Below are positions 24,827 to 34,423 of a stretch of 64,000 nucleotides of DNA, in pieces. The stretch's first letter is position 1. Each line of letters begins with the position of its first letter. The notes beneath the pieces were generated by a model, which saw only the letters and a program-made list of their open reading frames with translations, was not told the origin of the DNA and ran no database searches. The DNA comes from Neobacillus cucumis (GTDB lineage Bacteria; Bacillota; Bacilli; Bacillales_B; DSM-18226). The DNA is taken from positions 1 through 64,000 of the forward strand of contig NZ_JAMBOH010000007.1 in NCBI RefSeq assembly GCF_023715505.1, in the 5' to 3' direction. The position numbers and the translations under genes are program-made.

Positions 24827-25740
24827 TTTACACATTAACTCTAAATCCATCACTCGATTATATCGTTGAACTAGAACAAGTCACTTTAGGTGGATTAAAC
24901 AGAACAAAAAAAGAAACTAAATTGCCTGGCGGTAAAGGGATTAACGTATCACAAGTTTTAAAAAGACTAGATATAACTAACAAAGCCCTAGGTTTTATCG
25001 GCGGCTTCACAGGCGATTATCTTGAAAACTACTTAAAGTCACTTGAAATTAACACTGATTTTGTCAGGGTTGATGGAGATACCAGAATCAATGTAAAAGT
25101 AAAGTCTGACTCAGAAACGGAAATCAATGCATCCGGTCCTAACCTTACGAAAGAAAACTTCGAAGCATTGAAGCAAAAAATTCATGAGCTAACAAGCGAG
25201 GATATCCTTGTTTTGGCGGGAAGCATTCCTTCCACAATGCCAACGAACACATATGAACAGCTCGCTGAGATCTGTAATGAAAAAGGCATTAAATTTGTCG
25301 TAGATGCCGAAGGCGATTTATTAAAAAAGGTGATTCCATTGCAGCCTTTCTTAATCAAGCCTAATCATCATGAACTTGGAGACTTATTTGATACGACTCT
25401 TACCACATGTGAAGAAGTCATTCCATATGGCAGAGAGCTGATCAAACAAGGTGCACAAAATGTGATTGTCTCACTCGCAGGTGAAGGTGCCGTCCTTATT
25501 AACAAGGAAAAAGCGATCATCGCAACGGTTCCAAAGGGAGAAGTCAAAAGCTCTGTTGGTGCTGGTGATTCAATGGTAGCAGGCTTTCTAGCAACCTATC
25601 AAAAAACAAAATCAATTGAAGAGGCCTTCCGCTTCAGCGTTGCCTCAGGAAGTGCAACTGCCTTTTCAATCGGCCTCTGCACACCTGAAAAAATTGAAAG
25701 TTTACTTCCACAAGTAGAGCTCGAAACGAAATTATTCTAA
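24823..25740 (+). CDS. fruK: 1-phosphofructokinase
   Basis: A 305-aa PfkB-family kinase converting fructose-1-phosphate plus ATP to fructose-1,6-bisphosphate. The PfkB signatures are GGKGINVSQVLKRL near residue 37 and the ATP/anion-hole motif SSVGAGDSMVAGF near 247, with catalytic Asp in GAGD. NPSLDYIVEL and KPNHHELGDLF are typical of this subfamily. It overlaps fruR and is followed 12 bp later by the fructose PTS gene, the classical fruRKA order. Confidence 0.95.
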   Translation: MIYTLTLNPSLDYIVELEQVTLGGLNRTKKETKLPGGKGINVSQVLKRLDITNKALGFIGGFTGDYLENYLKSLEINTDFVRVDGDTRINVKVKSDSETEINASGPNLTKENFEALKQKIHELTSEDILVLAGSIPSTMPTNTYEQLAEICNEKGIKFVVDAEGDLLKKVIPLQPFLIKPNHHELGDLFDTTLTTCEEVIPYGRELIKQGAQNVIVSLAGEGAVLINKEKAIIATVPKGEVKSSVGAGDSMVAGFLATYQKTKSIEEAFRFSVASGSATAFSIGLCTPEKIESLLPQVELETKLF

Positions 25741-25752
25741 AGGAGAATGTTT

Positions 25753-27627
25753 ATGAAGATAACAGAGCTTTTAACAAAAAATACAATCCACTTAAACATA
25801 AAAGGCACTCAAAAATTAGATGTGGTTGAAGAGTTAGTGTCTGTATTGGATAATGCCGGCAAATTAGCTGACAAGGCCGAATATAAAAAGGCAATTATCG
25901 CAAGAGAAGAACAAAGCACAACTGGTATCGGTGAGGGAATTGCTATTCCTCATGCAAAAACAAAAGCAGTTAAACAAGCTGCGATTGCTTTTGGCCGATC
26001 AACTGGCGGCGTAAACTATGAATCTCTTGATGGCCAGCCTGCCTACCTTTTCTTTATGATTGCCGCCACTGAAGGTGCAAACAATACTCACTTAGAAGCA
26101 TTGTCAAGATTATCTACAATTTTATTAAATGAGGATGTTCGCAAGCAGCTGCTTGCTGCGAACTCTGAAGATGAAGTATTAGATATCATCAACAAGTATG
26201 ATCAAGAAGATGAAGAAGAAACACAGTCAATGACTGGGAAAAGTCAGTTTATTGTGGCCGTTACTGCGTGCCCAACTGGGATTGCCCACACATATATGGC
26301 AGCTGATTCCTTAAAGGCGAAAGCAAAGGAAATGGGTGTAGACATTAAAGTCGAAACCAATGGTTCCGGTGGAGCGAAAAACGTGCTGACAGCGGAAGAA
26401 ATTGAAAACGCTGTGGCGGTTATCGTCGCTGCTGATAAAACCGTAGAAATGGCCCGCTTCAACGGTAAGCACGTGATTGAAACTGCGGTAGCGAACGGAA
26501 TTCGCAAGCCGAAGGAATTAATTGAAAAAGCGTTAAAGCAGGATGCACCTATTTATCATGGTAATGGTTCTGCCGCTAGCAATGATAGCAGTAAACAAGG
26601 CAGAGGCGTTGGTGCAACAATTTATAAGCACTTAATGAACGGTGTATCTAACATGCTTCCATTCGTTGTCGGCGGTGGTATTTTAATCGCCATCTGTTTC
26701 ATGTTTGGCTTCAATGCTTTTAAGCCTGATGATCCAACTTATAATCCGATTGCTGAAGCCTTAATGACAATCGGCGGCGGTAATGCCTTTGCTCTAATGG
26801 TTCCTGTACTTGCTGGTTTCATCGCCATGAGTATTGCAGACCGTCCTGGATTCGCTGCTGGTATGGTTGGCGGTATGCTTGCAAATGCCGGCGGCGCTGG
26901 TTTCCTAGGCGGACTTATCGCAGGTTTCCTTGCTGGTTATTTAGTAGTTGGTTTGAAGAAAGTATTAACTTTTATGCCTGCATCGCTTGAAGGTATTAAA
27001 ACGATTTTATTATATCCATTATTAGGTATTGCTTTAACAGGATTTATCATGTTGTTTGTTGTCAATAAACCTGTCGGAGCTCTAAACCAAGGAATTTCTC
27101 ACTGGTTATCAAATCTTGGAACTGGTAATGCCGTTTTACTAGGAATTATCCTTGGAGCAATGATGTCCTTTGATATGGGAGGACCAATCAATAAGGCAGC
27201 ATACGTATTCGGTACTGGATTATTAGCAAATGGTGTATATGAACCAATGGCTGCGATTATGGCTGCTGGTATGGTTCCTCCGCTAGGTATCGCCATCGCA
27301 ACAACTTTATTTAAAAAGAAATTCAGCCAGCAAGATCGTGAAGCTGGAAAAGTAAACTACATTATGGGATTATCTTTTATCACTGAAGGTGCGATTCCGT
27401 TTGCAGCAGCAGACCCGCTTCGCGTTATCCCTTCTGTAATGGCTGGTTCTGCTGTAGCTGGTGCTTTATCAATGATGTTCCATATCGGCCTTCGCGCTCC
27501 TCACGGCGGAGTATTCGTAATGCCACTTGTTAGCGGCAACTGGTTATTGTACCTATTATCAGTTGTAATTGGAGCAATTGTTTCAGCTGTCCTGCTTGGT
27601 ATCTTGAAAAAGCCTGTAACAGAATAA
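25753..27627 (+). CDS. fruA: Fructose PTS EIIABC permease
   Basis: A 624-aa three-domain PTS transporter. EIIA spans about 1-145 with phospho-His in GEGIAIPHAKT. EIIB is about 165-265 with phospho-Cys in VTACPTGIAHTYMA. EIIC from about 285 has ten TM helices (GVSNMLPFVVGGGI, MSFDMGGPINKAAY, FITEGAIPFAAADP). It imports fructose as fructose-1-phosphate. The ATG 8 nt behind AAAGGAG is preferred over one two codons upstream. Last gene of the operon, followed by a terminator. Confidence 0.95.
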   Translation: MKITELLTKNTIHLNIKGTQKLDVVEELVSVLDNAGKLADKAEYKKAIIAREEQSTTGIGEGIAIPHAKTKAVKQAAIAFGRSTGGVNYESLDGQPAYLFFMIAATEGANNTHLEALSRLSTILLNEDVRKQLLAANSEDEVLDIINKYDQEDEEETQSMTGKSQFIVAVTACPTGIAHTYMAADSLKAKAKEMGVDIKVETNGSGGAKNVLTAEEIENAVAVIVAADKTVEMARFNGKHVIETAVANGIRKPKELIEKALKQDAPIYHGNGSAASNDSSKQGRGVGATIYKHLMNGVSNMLPFVVGGGILIAICFMFGFNAFKPDDPTYNPIAEALMTIGGGNAFALMVPVLAGFIAMSIADRPGFAAGMVGGMLANAGGAGFLGGLIAGFLAGYLVVGLKKVLTFMPASLEGIKTILLYPLLGIALTGFIMLFVVNKPVGALNQGISHWLSNLGTGNAVLLGIILGAMMSFDMGGPINKAAYVFGTGLLANGVYEPMAAIMAAGMVPPLGIAIATTLFKKKFSQQDREAGKVNYIMGLSFITEGAIPFAAADPLRVIPSVMAGSAVAGALSMMFHIGLRAPHGGVFVMPLVSGNWLLYLLSVVIGAIVSAVLLGILKKPVTE

Positions 27628-27634
27628 ACTATTC

Positions 27635-27670
27635 AAAGCACGATTTCCATTCAGGGAATCGTGCTTTTTT
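27635..27670 (+). terminator. Terminator of the fructose operon
   Basis: AAAGCACGATT..CC/GG.AATCGTGCTTT stem followed by TTT on the plus strand, shortly after the fruA stop. Confidence 0.85.
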
Positions 27671-27710
27671 CATAACCGCCATCCAATTATTGAACTTTTT
27701 CAAAACACAA

Positions 27711-27759
27711 TTGACCTTAGACTTTTAGCTGCTTTATAATAAAAGTGAGTAATCACTCA
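27711..27759 (+). promoter_or_regulatory. Promoter with overlapping TetR operator
   Basis: TTGACC, 18-bp spacer, TATAAT. The inverted repeat TGAGT-AATC-ACTCA (27746-27759) covers the expected start of transcription, a typical TetR-family operator. The TetR gene is third in the operon, so autoregulation is likely. Confidence 0.7.
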
Positions 27760-27785
27760 TTTTTATTCCCGAAGGGGGTTTATCA

Positions 27786-28508
27786 ATGTCAGCTTCTATT
27801 GTGTTGAAAGATGTTAGTAAAAGTTTTGGAAAAAAAGAAGTTTTGCATAATATCAATCTTTCGGTCGAGCCAGGTAAAATCTATGGTCTAATTGGGCCCT
27901 CTGGTTCTGGCAAAACAACGCTAGTAAAAATGATTGTCGGCATGGACCGACCCACTAAAGGTGAAGTACAGGTATTAAATACAAAAGTCCCTAGCCTGCA
28001 CCTATTGCAAAAAATTGGCTATATGGCCCAAGCCGATGCTCTATACACCGACTTGACTGGTGAGGAAAATTTAGCTTTCTTTGCTTCTCTTTTTAAATTA
28101 AAAAATGGTGTGCAAAAAGAACGCATTGCCTATGCTGCCGATTTAGTCAATCTTACATCCGATTTAAAAAAGAAGGTTCAAGACTACTCTGGCGGCATGA
28201 AACGAAGGTTATCATTAGCTGTTGCCCTCATCCAAGACCCGCAAGTTCTTGTATTAGATGAACCAACTGTCGGAATCGATCCCGAACTGCGCCTTTCGAT
28301 TTGGGCTGAAATCAACCGTTTAAAGCAAGAAGGCAAAACCATTTTAGTCACAACCCATGTAATGGACGAAGCGGAAAAATGTGATTATCTGGGCATGGTT
28401 CGAGACGGAGAAATCTTAACGAGCGGCTCGCCGCATGAATTAAAGGCACAATACGGAATTGCAACATTAGAAGAGGTATTTTTAAAGGCTGGAGGCGCTA
28501 AAAAATGA
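27786..28508 (+). CDS. ABC transporter ATP-binding protein
   Basis: A 240-aa ABC ATPase. Walker [10 protein letters not shown], signature YSGGMKRRLSLAVAL, Walker B VLVLDEPTVGID and switch His in VTTHVMDEA are intact. It is of the drug/daunorubicin-exporter class that pairs with an ABC-2 permease. Its stop overlaps the start of the permease gene by 4 bp. RBS GAAGGGGG. First gene of an operon with a TetR regulator, suggesting inducible export of a toxic or hydrophobic compound. Confidence 0.9.
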   Translation: MSASIVLKDVSKSFGKKEVLHNINLSVEPGKIYGLIGPSGSGKTTLVKMIVGMDRPTKGEVQVLNTKVPSLHLLQKIGYMAQADALYTDLTGEENLAFFASLFKLKNGVQKERIAYAADLVNLTSDLKKKVQDYSGGMKRRLSLAVALIQDPQVLVLDEPTVGIDPELRLSIWAEINRLKQEGKTILVTTHVMDEAEKCDYLGMVRDGEILTSGSPHELKAQYGIATLEEVFLKAGGAKK

Positions 28509-29611
28509 GGGTTTTTGCCTTAGTTAAACGAATTATCCATCAAATGCTCCGCGATAAACGGGCGCTTGCCTTGATGATGGTTGCCCCCTTATTAATTCTT
28601 ACCCTTCTCCATTACCTGCTGGGAAGTAATACGGTCGATCCGAGAATTGGGGTTGCCGGAGCGGATGCTTCCCTTGTAAAACAGTTAAAAAGTAAGGATA
28701 TCATCGTCAAACAATATAACAATCGTTCCAACTGGAACCCTATTATGGATCGAGATGATTTAGATGCTATTCTTCAAGTGAATGATAATGATATCAAACT
28801 AACACTTAAAAATGAGCAGCCTTCCGCCACTAAGGCCCTGTTAATCAAGGTCCAACAGGCACTCGCTGCGGAAAACGCAAAAAAACAATCAGCAAATATG
28901 ACCCAATTCCTTCAACAGATTCAGAGCAAGCTTCAAGGGGCACCAATAAACATCGAACAGGCTAAGGCTCCAAAAATTACAACGACATACATTTACGGTG
29001 ATAAGGATACGACCTTTTTTCATCAGTTAAGTCCTATCTTAGTCGGTTTCTTTGTTTTCTTCTTTGTTTTTCTGATTTCCGGAATTGCTTTACTTCGGGA
29101 ACGAACAACCGGAACACTGGACCGTTTACTAGCCACACCGATTCAACGAAGGGACATCGTTTTTGGTTACCTATCCGGGTACGGTTTGTTTGCCATCATT
29201 CAAACCCTAATTGTCGTGATTTATTCAGTTAAAGTATTAGACATTATGCTCGTTGGGTCTTTTTGGAATGTGGTCATTATTAATCTGTGCTTAGCGCTCG
29301 TTGCACTGTCCCTTGGTATCCTTTTATCGGCTTTTGCCAATTCCGAATTCCAAATGATGCAGTTTATTCCGATTGCGATTGTTCCTCAGGTCTTTTTTGC
29401 AGGGATTTTCCCATTCGAAGGTATGGCGGACTGGATGCAAGTCATTGCAAAAATTATGCCCTTATACTATGGCGGTGATGCTTTGGTTTCGGTTATGTAT
29501 AAAGGTTTAGGTTTCAGTGATATTATCAAGGACCTACTCGTCTTGTTAGGATTTGCTCTTGTATTTATTATCCTAAATATAGTAGCTTTGAAGAAGTATC
29601 GAAAAATTTAA
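28505..29611 (+). CDS. ABC-2 type permease
   Basis: A 368-aa membrane protein of the ABC-2 family. TM1 is at about 19-39, then a large extracytoplasmic domain of about 140 residues (YhgE/Pip-like region), then five TM helices with the typical RERTTGTLDRLLATPIQRRDIVFGYLSGY between helices 2 and 3. It partners with the ATPase encoded just upstream. The substrate is unknown; drugs, lipids or fatty acids are usual. Confidence 0.88.
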   Translation: MRVFALVKRIIHQMLRDKRALALMMVAPLLILTLLHYLLGSNTVDPRIGVAGADASLVKQLKSKDIIVKQYNNRSNWNPIMDRDDLDAILQVNDNDIKLTLKNEQPSATKALLIKVQQALAAENAKKQSANMTQFLQQIQSKLQGAPINIEQAKAPKITTTYIYGDKDTTFFHQLSPILVGFFVFFFVFLISGIALLRERTTGTLDRLLATPIQRRDIVFGYLSGYGLFAIIQTLIVVIYSVKVLDIMLVGSFWNVVIINLCLALVALSLGILLSAFANSEFQMMQFIPIAIVPQVFFAGIFPFEGMADWMQVIAKIMPLYYGGDALVSVMYKGLGFSDIIKDLLVLLGFALVFIILNIVALKKYRKI

Positions 29612-29622
29612 AGGAGTAAACC

Positions 29623-30273
29623 ATGTTCGAACAAGAAGAAATGCTGATACAGCAGCTGTTTGATGAGGAAAAATTAACCGAGAAGCAAAGTAAAATACTT
29701 ATAGCAGCAATTGAATCGTTTTCCGAAAAAGGGTATGCCTCCACGTCCACAAGTGAAATTGCTAAAAAAGCTGGTGTAGCGGAAGGAACCATTTTCCGTC
29801 ATTATAAAACTAAAAAGGATTTATTAATGGCAATTGTTGTTCCAATCATGGCAAAGGTGGTCGGACCCTATATTATAAATGACTTTGATAAGGTCTTAAA
29901 TCAGCAGTACGACCGCGTCGAGGATTTTCTCAGGGCGACTATCGAAAACCGAAGAGCAGTCTTAAAGAAACTTCTTCCTGTGGTTAAGATTATGCTTCAA
30001 GAGATTCCCTTCCAGCCGGAATTAAGGGAACAATTTATTGACTTGATTGCAAAAAACTTATTTGGCCGTGTTTCACATATCATTGAAGGTTATCAGCAAA
30101 AAGGGCAAATAATTGAAATGCCTGCCCTAAGCGTAGCCCGTCTCGTGATAACTAGTGTCATGGGCTACTTATTTTCACGTTATATTTTGTTCCCGGAAGC
30201 CCCGTGGGATGATGAATTGGAAACAGAACGCACGATACAATTTATCATGCATGGGCTAGGTAAAGGAGAATAG
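29623..30273 (+). CDS. TetR-family regulator of the ABC exporter
   Basis: A 216-aa TetR protein. The HTH is at about 20-65 (KILIAAIESFSEKGYASTSTSEIAKKAGVAEGTIFRHYKTKKDLL). The C-terminal domain binds an unknown ligand. RBS AAAGGAG. The gene follows the permease by 11 bp, so it is cotranscribed with the transporter it probably represses through the palindrome at the operon promoter. Confidence 0.9.
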   Translation: MFEQEEMLIQQLFDEEKLTEKQSKILIAAIESFSEKGYASTSTSEIAKKAGVAEGTIFRHYKTKKDLLMAIVVPIMAKVVGPYIINDFDKVLNQQYDRVEDFLRATIENRRAVLKKLLPVVKIMLQEIPFQPELREQFIDLIAKNLFGRVSHIIEGYQQKGQIIEMPALSVARLVITSVMGYLFSRYILFPEAPWDDELETERTIQFIMHGLGKGE

Positions 30274-30335
30274 ATCTTGGATTGATCCCCTCCCTAATTT
30301 CATAAATACAGTTTAATCTGAAAGGAGCAGAACAG

Positions 30336-30815
30336 GTGAATTATCGAATTGTAGAGCGTGAAAGTTTTCAAGTGGTGGGAATCAAGCGAGAGTTTTCCTG
30401 TGTGAATGGCGAAAATCTAAGGGAAATTCCTAAAATGGGGGACGATGTTCACGCCGATGGAACAAATGACTTGTTAATTGAACTGAATAATGGTGAAATC
30501 AACGGGGTGGTGGGTGTTTGTGCAGACAAACGTTCCCAGCAGCCCGGATTAATGGATTACTGGATTGCAGCTGAATATGAAGGCCCCCAGCCAGAAGGTT
30601 TAGAAATACTCGATATTCCTTCAGGAAAGTGGGGAGTATTTGAAGTTCACGGTGCAATGCCAGACTCGATACAGAATGCTTGGAAACAAATCTTTTCGGA
30701 ATGGTTTCCGTCTAGTCATTATCTGCATGCAGCAGGTCCTGAGTTAGAAGTATATTCGGCCGGCAATCCTTGGAGCCTGGATTATTACTCTGAGATATGG
30801 ATACCGCTAAAATAA
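30336..30815 (+). CDS. GyrI-like effector-binding protein
   Basis: A 159-aa stand-alone AraC effector-binding / GyrI-like domain (two SHS2 modules). Visible: YRIVERESFQVVGIKREF at the N-terminus, DYWIAAEYEGPQPEGLEILDIPSGKWGVFEVHGAMPDSIQNAWKQIF in the middle, and YSEIWIPLK at the end. Such domains bind hydrophobic or planar small molecules; some hydrolyse reactive compounds. There is no DNA-binding part. GTG start behind AAAGGAG. It follows the TetR exporter operon but has its own spacing of about 60 bp. Confidence 0.82.
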   Translation: MNYRIVERESFQVVGIKREFSCVNGENLREIPKMGDDVHADGTNDLLIELNNGEINGVVGVCADKRSQQPGLMDYWIAAEYEGPQPEGLEILDIPSGKWGVFEVHGAMPDSIQNAWKQIFSEWFPSSHYLHAAGPELEVYSAGNPWSLDYYSEIWIPLK

Positions 30816-30823
30816 TACTCTTT

Positions 30824-30856
30824 AAAAAAGCGATGCACCTGTGCATCGCTTTTTAC
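30824..30856. terminator. Bidirectional terminator
   Basis: Perfect stem AAAAAAGCGATGCAC/GTGCATCGCTTTTT between two convergent genes. Confidence 0.85.
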
Positions 30857-30875
30857 ATTATACCTTCTGGTAAAC

Positions 30876-31841
30876 TTACGATGAACAACCGCTGCCACAG
30901 CTCGAGCAGCTTGAACAGCTTGAATGGCCACTTCCACTGTCACCGCCATCACCTGATTGGTCGGAGGAGGACGTCCCGCAAAAAACAGCGGTTGTACAGC
31001 CGCTTGTGTAATGGCCGGGATTCGCAAAAGCATACAGCTTGGCGTAATTCCAGTACTCATCGAAATAGTAGTAAGAAAAAAAGATCATCACCATGGATAA
31101 CGAGGTCATTTCTCCATACGTTTGAAGTCTTGTAAACTTGCCTTTTTTATCGACATAATACATCTTTTCCGCTTCACTTAATTGTTTTTTCATCATAGAA
31201 ACTAGGTATTCAATTAATTCCTTGTTATCCTCATTCACTCTAAAGTATTTTTCCTTTAAAGTTTCACTAGGACTCTCTTTAAATTCCCTTAAAATTTGAA
31301 CATCAACTGGATGATTGAAAAAGCTCCCCCATGATTTCCAGCTATATTTAGTAATTTGAAACAACTGTGAAAAAGTCCAGTCAAAAAATGCTCGTTCTTG
31401 TGGCGCTGGCTTGGGATTGATGTTTGGTGTATGATGAAGCATCTCTCCGAGAAACCTTTCGGAAAAGATTTGATACTTTTGTGTAAAAAGGATCATCGTA
31501 TGCCAGACTTCATCAACCTCTTGGCTGAACATGGGTGTCGTCTTTAAGAGATTGGATAATAGGAAATAGCGCTTTAACTCAAACAGTCTCCATTCAAATT
31601 CATCCTCAGTTAGCTTGGGATTTTCTTGTAAAAAGCGTTCCTTCACTTGGTGAACATAGTCGTCATCAAGGGAGTTATTTAATTTATCAATTAGAGGTTC
31701 CATTGGGATATGGTCAAGGATTCCAAGCCGTGGCGGGATATTTCTCTTCAATAAAGCCGGACTGCGGTTTTTTACAAGTTTCGTAACACCTGCCGTCAGC
31801 CCAATTAAAATAAGGCCTGCAATAATAATTCCACCCGTCAT
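30876..31841 (-). CDS. Membrane-anchored DUF1399-like glycine-rich-domain protein
   Basis: A 321-aa protein: N-terminal TM anchor (about 4-22), a soluble helical region containing FSQEVDEVWHTMILFTQKYQIF and GEMLHHTPNINP, similar to the VDxVWH...Y..F...HxP pattern of DUF1399 / glycine-rich-domain proteins, a short hydrophobic segment at about 240-255, and a C-terminal tail of Ser/Cys/Gly repeats (GHSSCSSCSSCGSGCSS). The function is unknown. The cysteine-rich tail could bind metal or cross-link. RBS GGGAGG. Monocistronic. Confidence 0.65.
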   Translation of the reverse strand: MTGGIIIAGLILIGLTAGVTKLVKNRSPALLKRNIPPRLGILDHIPMEPLIDKLNNSLDDDYVHQVKERFLQENPKLTEDEFEWRLFELKRYFLLSNLLKTTPMFSQEVDEVWHTMILFTQKYQIFSERFLGEMLHHTPNINPKPAPQERAFFDWTFSQLFQITKYSWKSWGSFFNHPVDVQILREFKESPSETLKEKYFRVNEDNKELIEYLVSMMKKQLSEAEKMYYVDKKGKFTRLQTYGEMTSLSMVMIFFSYYYFDEYWNYAKLYAFANPGHYTSGCTTAVFCGTSSSDQSGDGGDSGSGHSSCSSCSSCGSGCSS

Positions 31842-32002
31842 TTAATCAACCTCCCATTGTTGTATGTAAAAGTAGATTAGCTCACTGAGTAATCTTTTTT
31901 AAGGGGTTTTCCGACAAACTGTATACCACCAAGGATTTAGCCGGATTTCATTGTAATTCTGCCTAGTATTTTTAAGTGTCAAGCTCATTTATGCTTCCTT
32001 AA

Positions 32003-32596
32003 TCAACTTTTTACTTTTACAACTCTTTGAATAACAGAACTTAGGCCATAACCAATCCAGACACCTAGCAGATTTAAGATTAAATCATCAATATCCATGC
32101 CGCCGCGCTTGGTAAAATACTGCATGGTTTCAATTAAAATGATGCTTGCAGCTGGTATTAAAACTAACCTCCACCAAGAGAGGTGCCGTGAAAACATAAG
32201 AGCAGTTACACCGTAGGGTACGAATAATAGGATATTGGCAGTTATATTGTAAAAAGCTATTAGAAAATTACTGTCTCCACCAAGGAATCCGCCTATGGTT
32301 TTAAAAGGGACATAATTTATTTGACTATACTCCTGATTTGCTGGACGAAAAAATAACAAAATTAGTAATCCTATGCTATATAACGTTATTAATATTTTAA
32401 AAATGAAAGTAGAGATATTGATTGTACATTTGCGTACATAATAAACTATAAACGTAGCAAGACCTGTTAGGCACATCCAGATAACGACCAGAACAATCGG
32501 ATGAAGATAAGCTAGAAGCCTGAGCCATACCGGTAATAATAAAACATAGATTAGTTGTGAAATCCCTAAAGTAAACCATAACAATTTAGTATCCAT
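32003..32596 (-). CDS. VanZ-family membrane protein
   Basis: About 197 aa with six TM helices. The VanZ core is YVPFKTIGG...FYNITANILLFVPYG and ETMQYFTKRGGMDIDDLILNLLGVWIGY. VanZ proteins are linked to teicoplanin resistance in vancomycin clusters but are common as single genes of unknown function in Bacilli. ATG start behind AGGAAG; a GTG ten codons earlier has no RBS. Stand-alone. Confidence 0.85.
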   Translation of the reverse strand: MDTKLLWFTLGISQLIYVLLLPVWLRLLAYLHPIVLVVIWMCLTGLATFIVYYVRKCTINISTFIFKILITLYSIGLLILLFFRPANQEYSQINYVPFKTIGGFLGGDSNFLIAFYNITANILLFVPYGVTALMFSRHLSWWRLVLIPAASIILIETMQYFTKRGGMDIDDLILNLLGVWIGYGLSSVIQRVVKVKS

Positions 32597-32867
32597 TCTT
32601 TTCTTCCTGCCTTCGAATTGTTCCACTTAGGGAATGCTGCAAATCTCATCACCTTATTTCAATCATATCCCATTTGCATCATAATTGGATTCCTTTTTTT
32701 CTATTTAATACTTAATTGCTTTAATAAGTCGACTAGGTGTTATCTTTCATTTGATTACTGAAAAACATTCTTTCTCTCGCTCAGCCAACTTTTGGCCTTC
32801 ACTATCTTGATGAAGGCCATATGACATCTTCCCAACCTACTTTTTGTCCTTCATTCTCCAAGCCACA

Positions 32868-32911
32868 AAAAAGCACAAGCAATTTATAATCTAATTGCTT
32901 GTGCTTTTTTA
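32868..32911 (-). terminator. Terminator of the aldolase/reductase pair
   Basis: AAAAGCACAAGCAAT/ATTGCTTGTGCTTTTTT stem close behind the aldo/keto reductase stop, T-rich on both strands. Confidence 0.85.
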
Positions 32912-32915
32912 ATTT

Positions 32916-33752
32916 TTAAAAACCCACCGTCATCTGATCTGGATGAGAGCCTGCACGACTATCTTGATTTAATCCATCGATTCTGTCCATATCCTCTTGA
33001 GTTAACTCAAAATCAAAGACATCGGCATTCTCAATAATGCGATGCTCTTTAATGGATTTCGGAATCGTCACTACTTCATTCTGAAGATCCCAGCGCAGGA
33101 TGACTTGAGCTACGGATTTATTATATTTTTGTGCGATATCGACAAGTACCGGCTCGCTTAACAGCTGTCCTTGTTTTAAAGGCGACCAGGCTTCAAGTTG
33201 GATGCCTTCCTTTTTACAAAAAGCGTGAAGCTCCTTCTGTGTTAAATGAGGATGATACTCAACCTGGTTCACCATTGGTTTAATTTCAGCAGAACTAATT
33301 AACTCTTCTAAATGGTGGATTTGGAAGTTGCTTACGCCGATGGCGCGCACCCGTCCTTCTTTATATAGTTTTTCAAACGCTCTCCACGTATCTTTATATT
33401 TATCTTTTCCTGGCCAATGAATTAAATAAAGGTCCAGATAATCGAGCCCAAGCTTGTTAAGGCTGCTTTCAAAAGCCTCTAGCGTGGATTCGTATCCCTG
33501 TTCAGAATTCCAAAGCTTTGTCGTAATAAACAACTCCGCGCGGGGAATACCCGACTCTTTAATAGCTTGACCTACACCCTCTTCATTACCGTAAATCGCA
33601 GCCGTGTCGATGCTGACGTATCCATTCCGTAGAGCGGCTTTTACAGACTCGACAACTTCTTCACCTTCTTTTACCTTAAACACGCCTAATCCCATCCATG
33701 GCATTTTCACGCCGTTATGTAAGGTGGTCGTATCTTTTAAATTAGCTGGCAT
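32916..33752 (-). CDS. Aldo/keto reductase (AKR5-like)
   Basis: A 278-aa NADPH-dependent oxidoreductase of the AKR fold. The catalytic tetrad regions are visible: [14 protein letters not shown] (Asp, Tyr), TKLWN (Lys), YLIHWPG (His). The NADPH pocket [21 protein letters not shown] is at the C-terminus. It reduces aldehydes or ketones; close Bacillus relatives act on 2-oxoaldehydes. RBS GGGAGG before MPANLKD. It follows the KDPG aldolase gene by 20 bp, so the two are probably cotranscribed. Confidence 0.9.
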   Translation of the reverse strand: MPANLKDTTTLHNGVKMPWMGLGVFKVKEGEEVVESVKAALRNGYVSIDTAAIYGNEEGVGQAIKESGIPRAELFITTKLWNSEQGYESTLEAFESSLNKLGLDYLDLYLIHWPGKDKYKDTWRAFEKLYKEGRVRAIGVSNFQIHHLEELISSAEIKPMVNQVEYHPHLTQKELHAFCKKEGIQLEAWSPLKQGQLLSEPVLVDIAQKYNKSVAQVILRWDLQNEVVTIPKSIKEHRIIENADVFDFELTQEDMDRIDGLNQDSRAGSHPDQMTVGF

Positions 33753-33772
33753 CAACTTAGCCTCCCTAACAA

Positions 33773-34423
33773 TCATTTTCCTCTTGCAGCTTGTACCTTT
33801 TGAATATACTGTTGTGCATACTCAGTGATTTTTTCATATTCCCCTGTTTTAGCAGGTGCAACTAAATTCCCTCCTACACCTACTGCTACACAGCCATTCT
33901 TGATCCATTTATCAACATTCTCCAAATCAACACCGCCTGTTGGCATAATATTAATTTGTGGAAGCGGCGCCTTGACAGCTTTAACAAAATCCGGACCAAA
34001 GGCACTTCCAGGGAATAGTTTCACGATATCCACACCTGCTTCTAAAGCACGCTTCATTTCAGTAAGTGTCATGCAGCCTGGCATATAAGGAATTTGATAA
34101 AGATTACATAGTGTTGCCGTTGCTTCATCAAATGCTGGGCTTACTACAAACTGGGCTCCAGCTAGGATCGCAATTCTAGCCGTTGCCGCGTCAAGGACCG
34201 TACCTGCACCAATCACAACATCAGAATTTTCCTGATAAAGCGTTGCCAATTCTTTAATCACTTGATCCGCACCTTGGACTGTAAAGGTAACCTCAATCCC
34301 TTGAATGCCCCCTTTCACACAGGCTTCAGAAATGTTGACTGCCTCTTCCTTAGAATCAGCACGGACAACTGCGACTATTCCGCAATCTACAATTTTTGAT
34401 AATATATCAATTTTCTTCAGCAC
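33773..34423 (-). CDS. eda: KDPG/KHG aldolase
   Basis: A class I aldolase of about 216 aa cleaving 2-keto-3-deoxy-6-phosphogluconate to pyruvate and glyceraldehyde-3-phosphate, and often 4-hydroxy-2-oxoglutarate. Motifs: GIVAVVRAD (catalytic Glu is replaced by alignment uncertainty), [26 protein letters not shown], Schiff-base Lys in [15 protein letters not shown], and [11 protein letters not shown]. The GTG at 34,423 behind AGGTGA gives the usual family length; the frame continues 15 codons upstream. No KDG kinase is adjacent. Confidence 0.88.
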   Translation of the reverse strand: MLKKIDILSKIVDCGIVAVVRADSKEEAVNISEACVKGGIQGIEVTFTVQGADQVIKELATLYQENSDVVIGAGTVLDAATARIAILAGAQFVVSPAFDEATATLCNLYQIPYMPGCMTLTEMKRALEAGVDIVKLFPGSAFGPDFVKAVKAPLPQINIMPTGGVDLENVDKWIKNGCVAVGVGGNLVAPAKTGEYEKITEYAQQYIQKVQAARGK

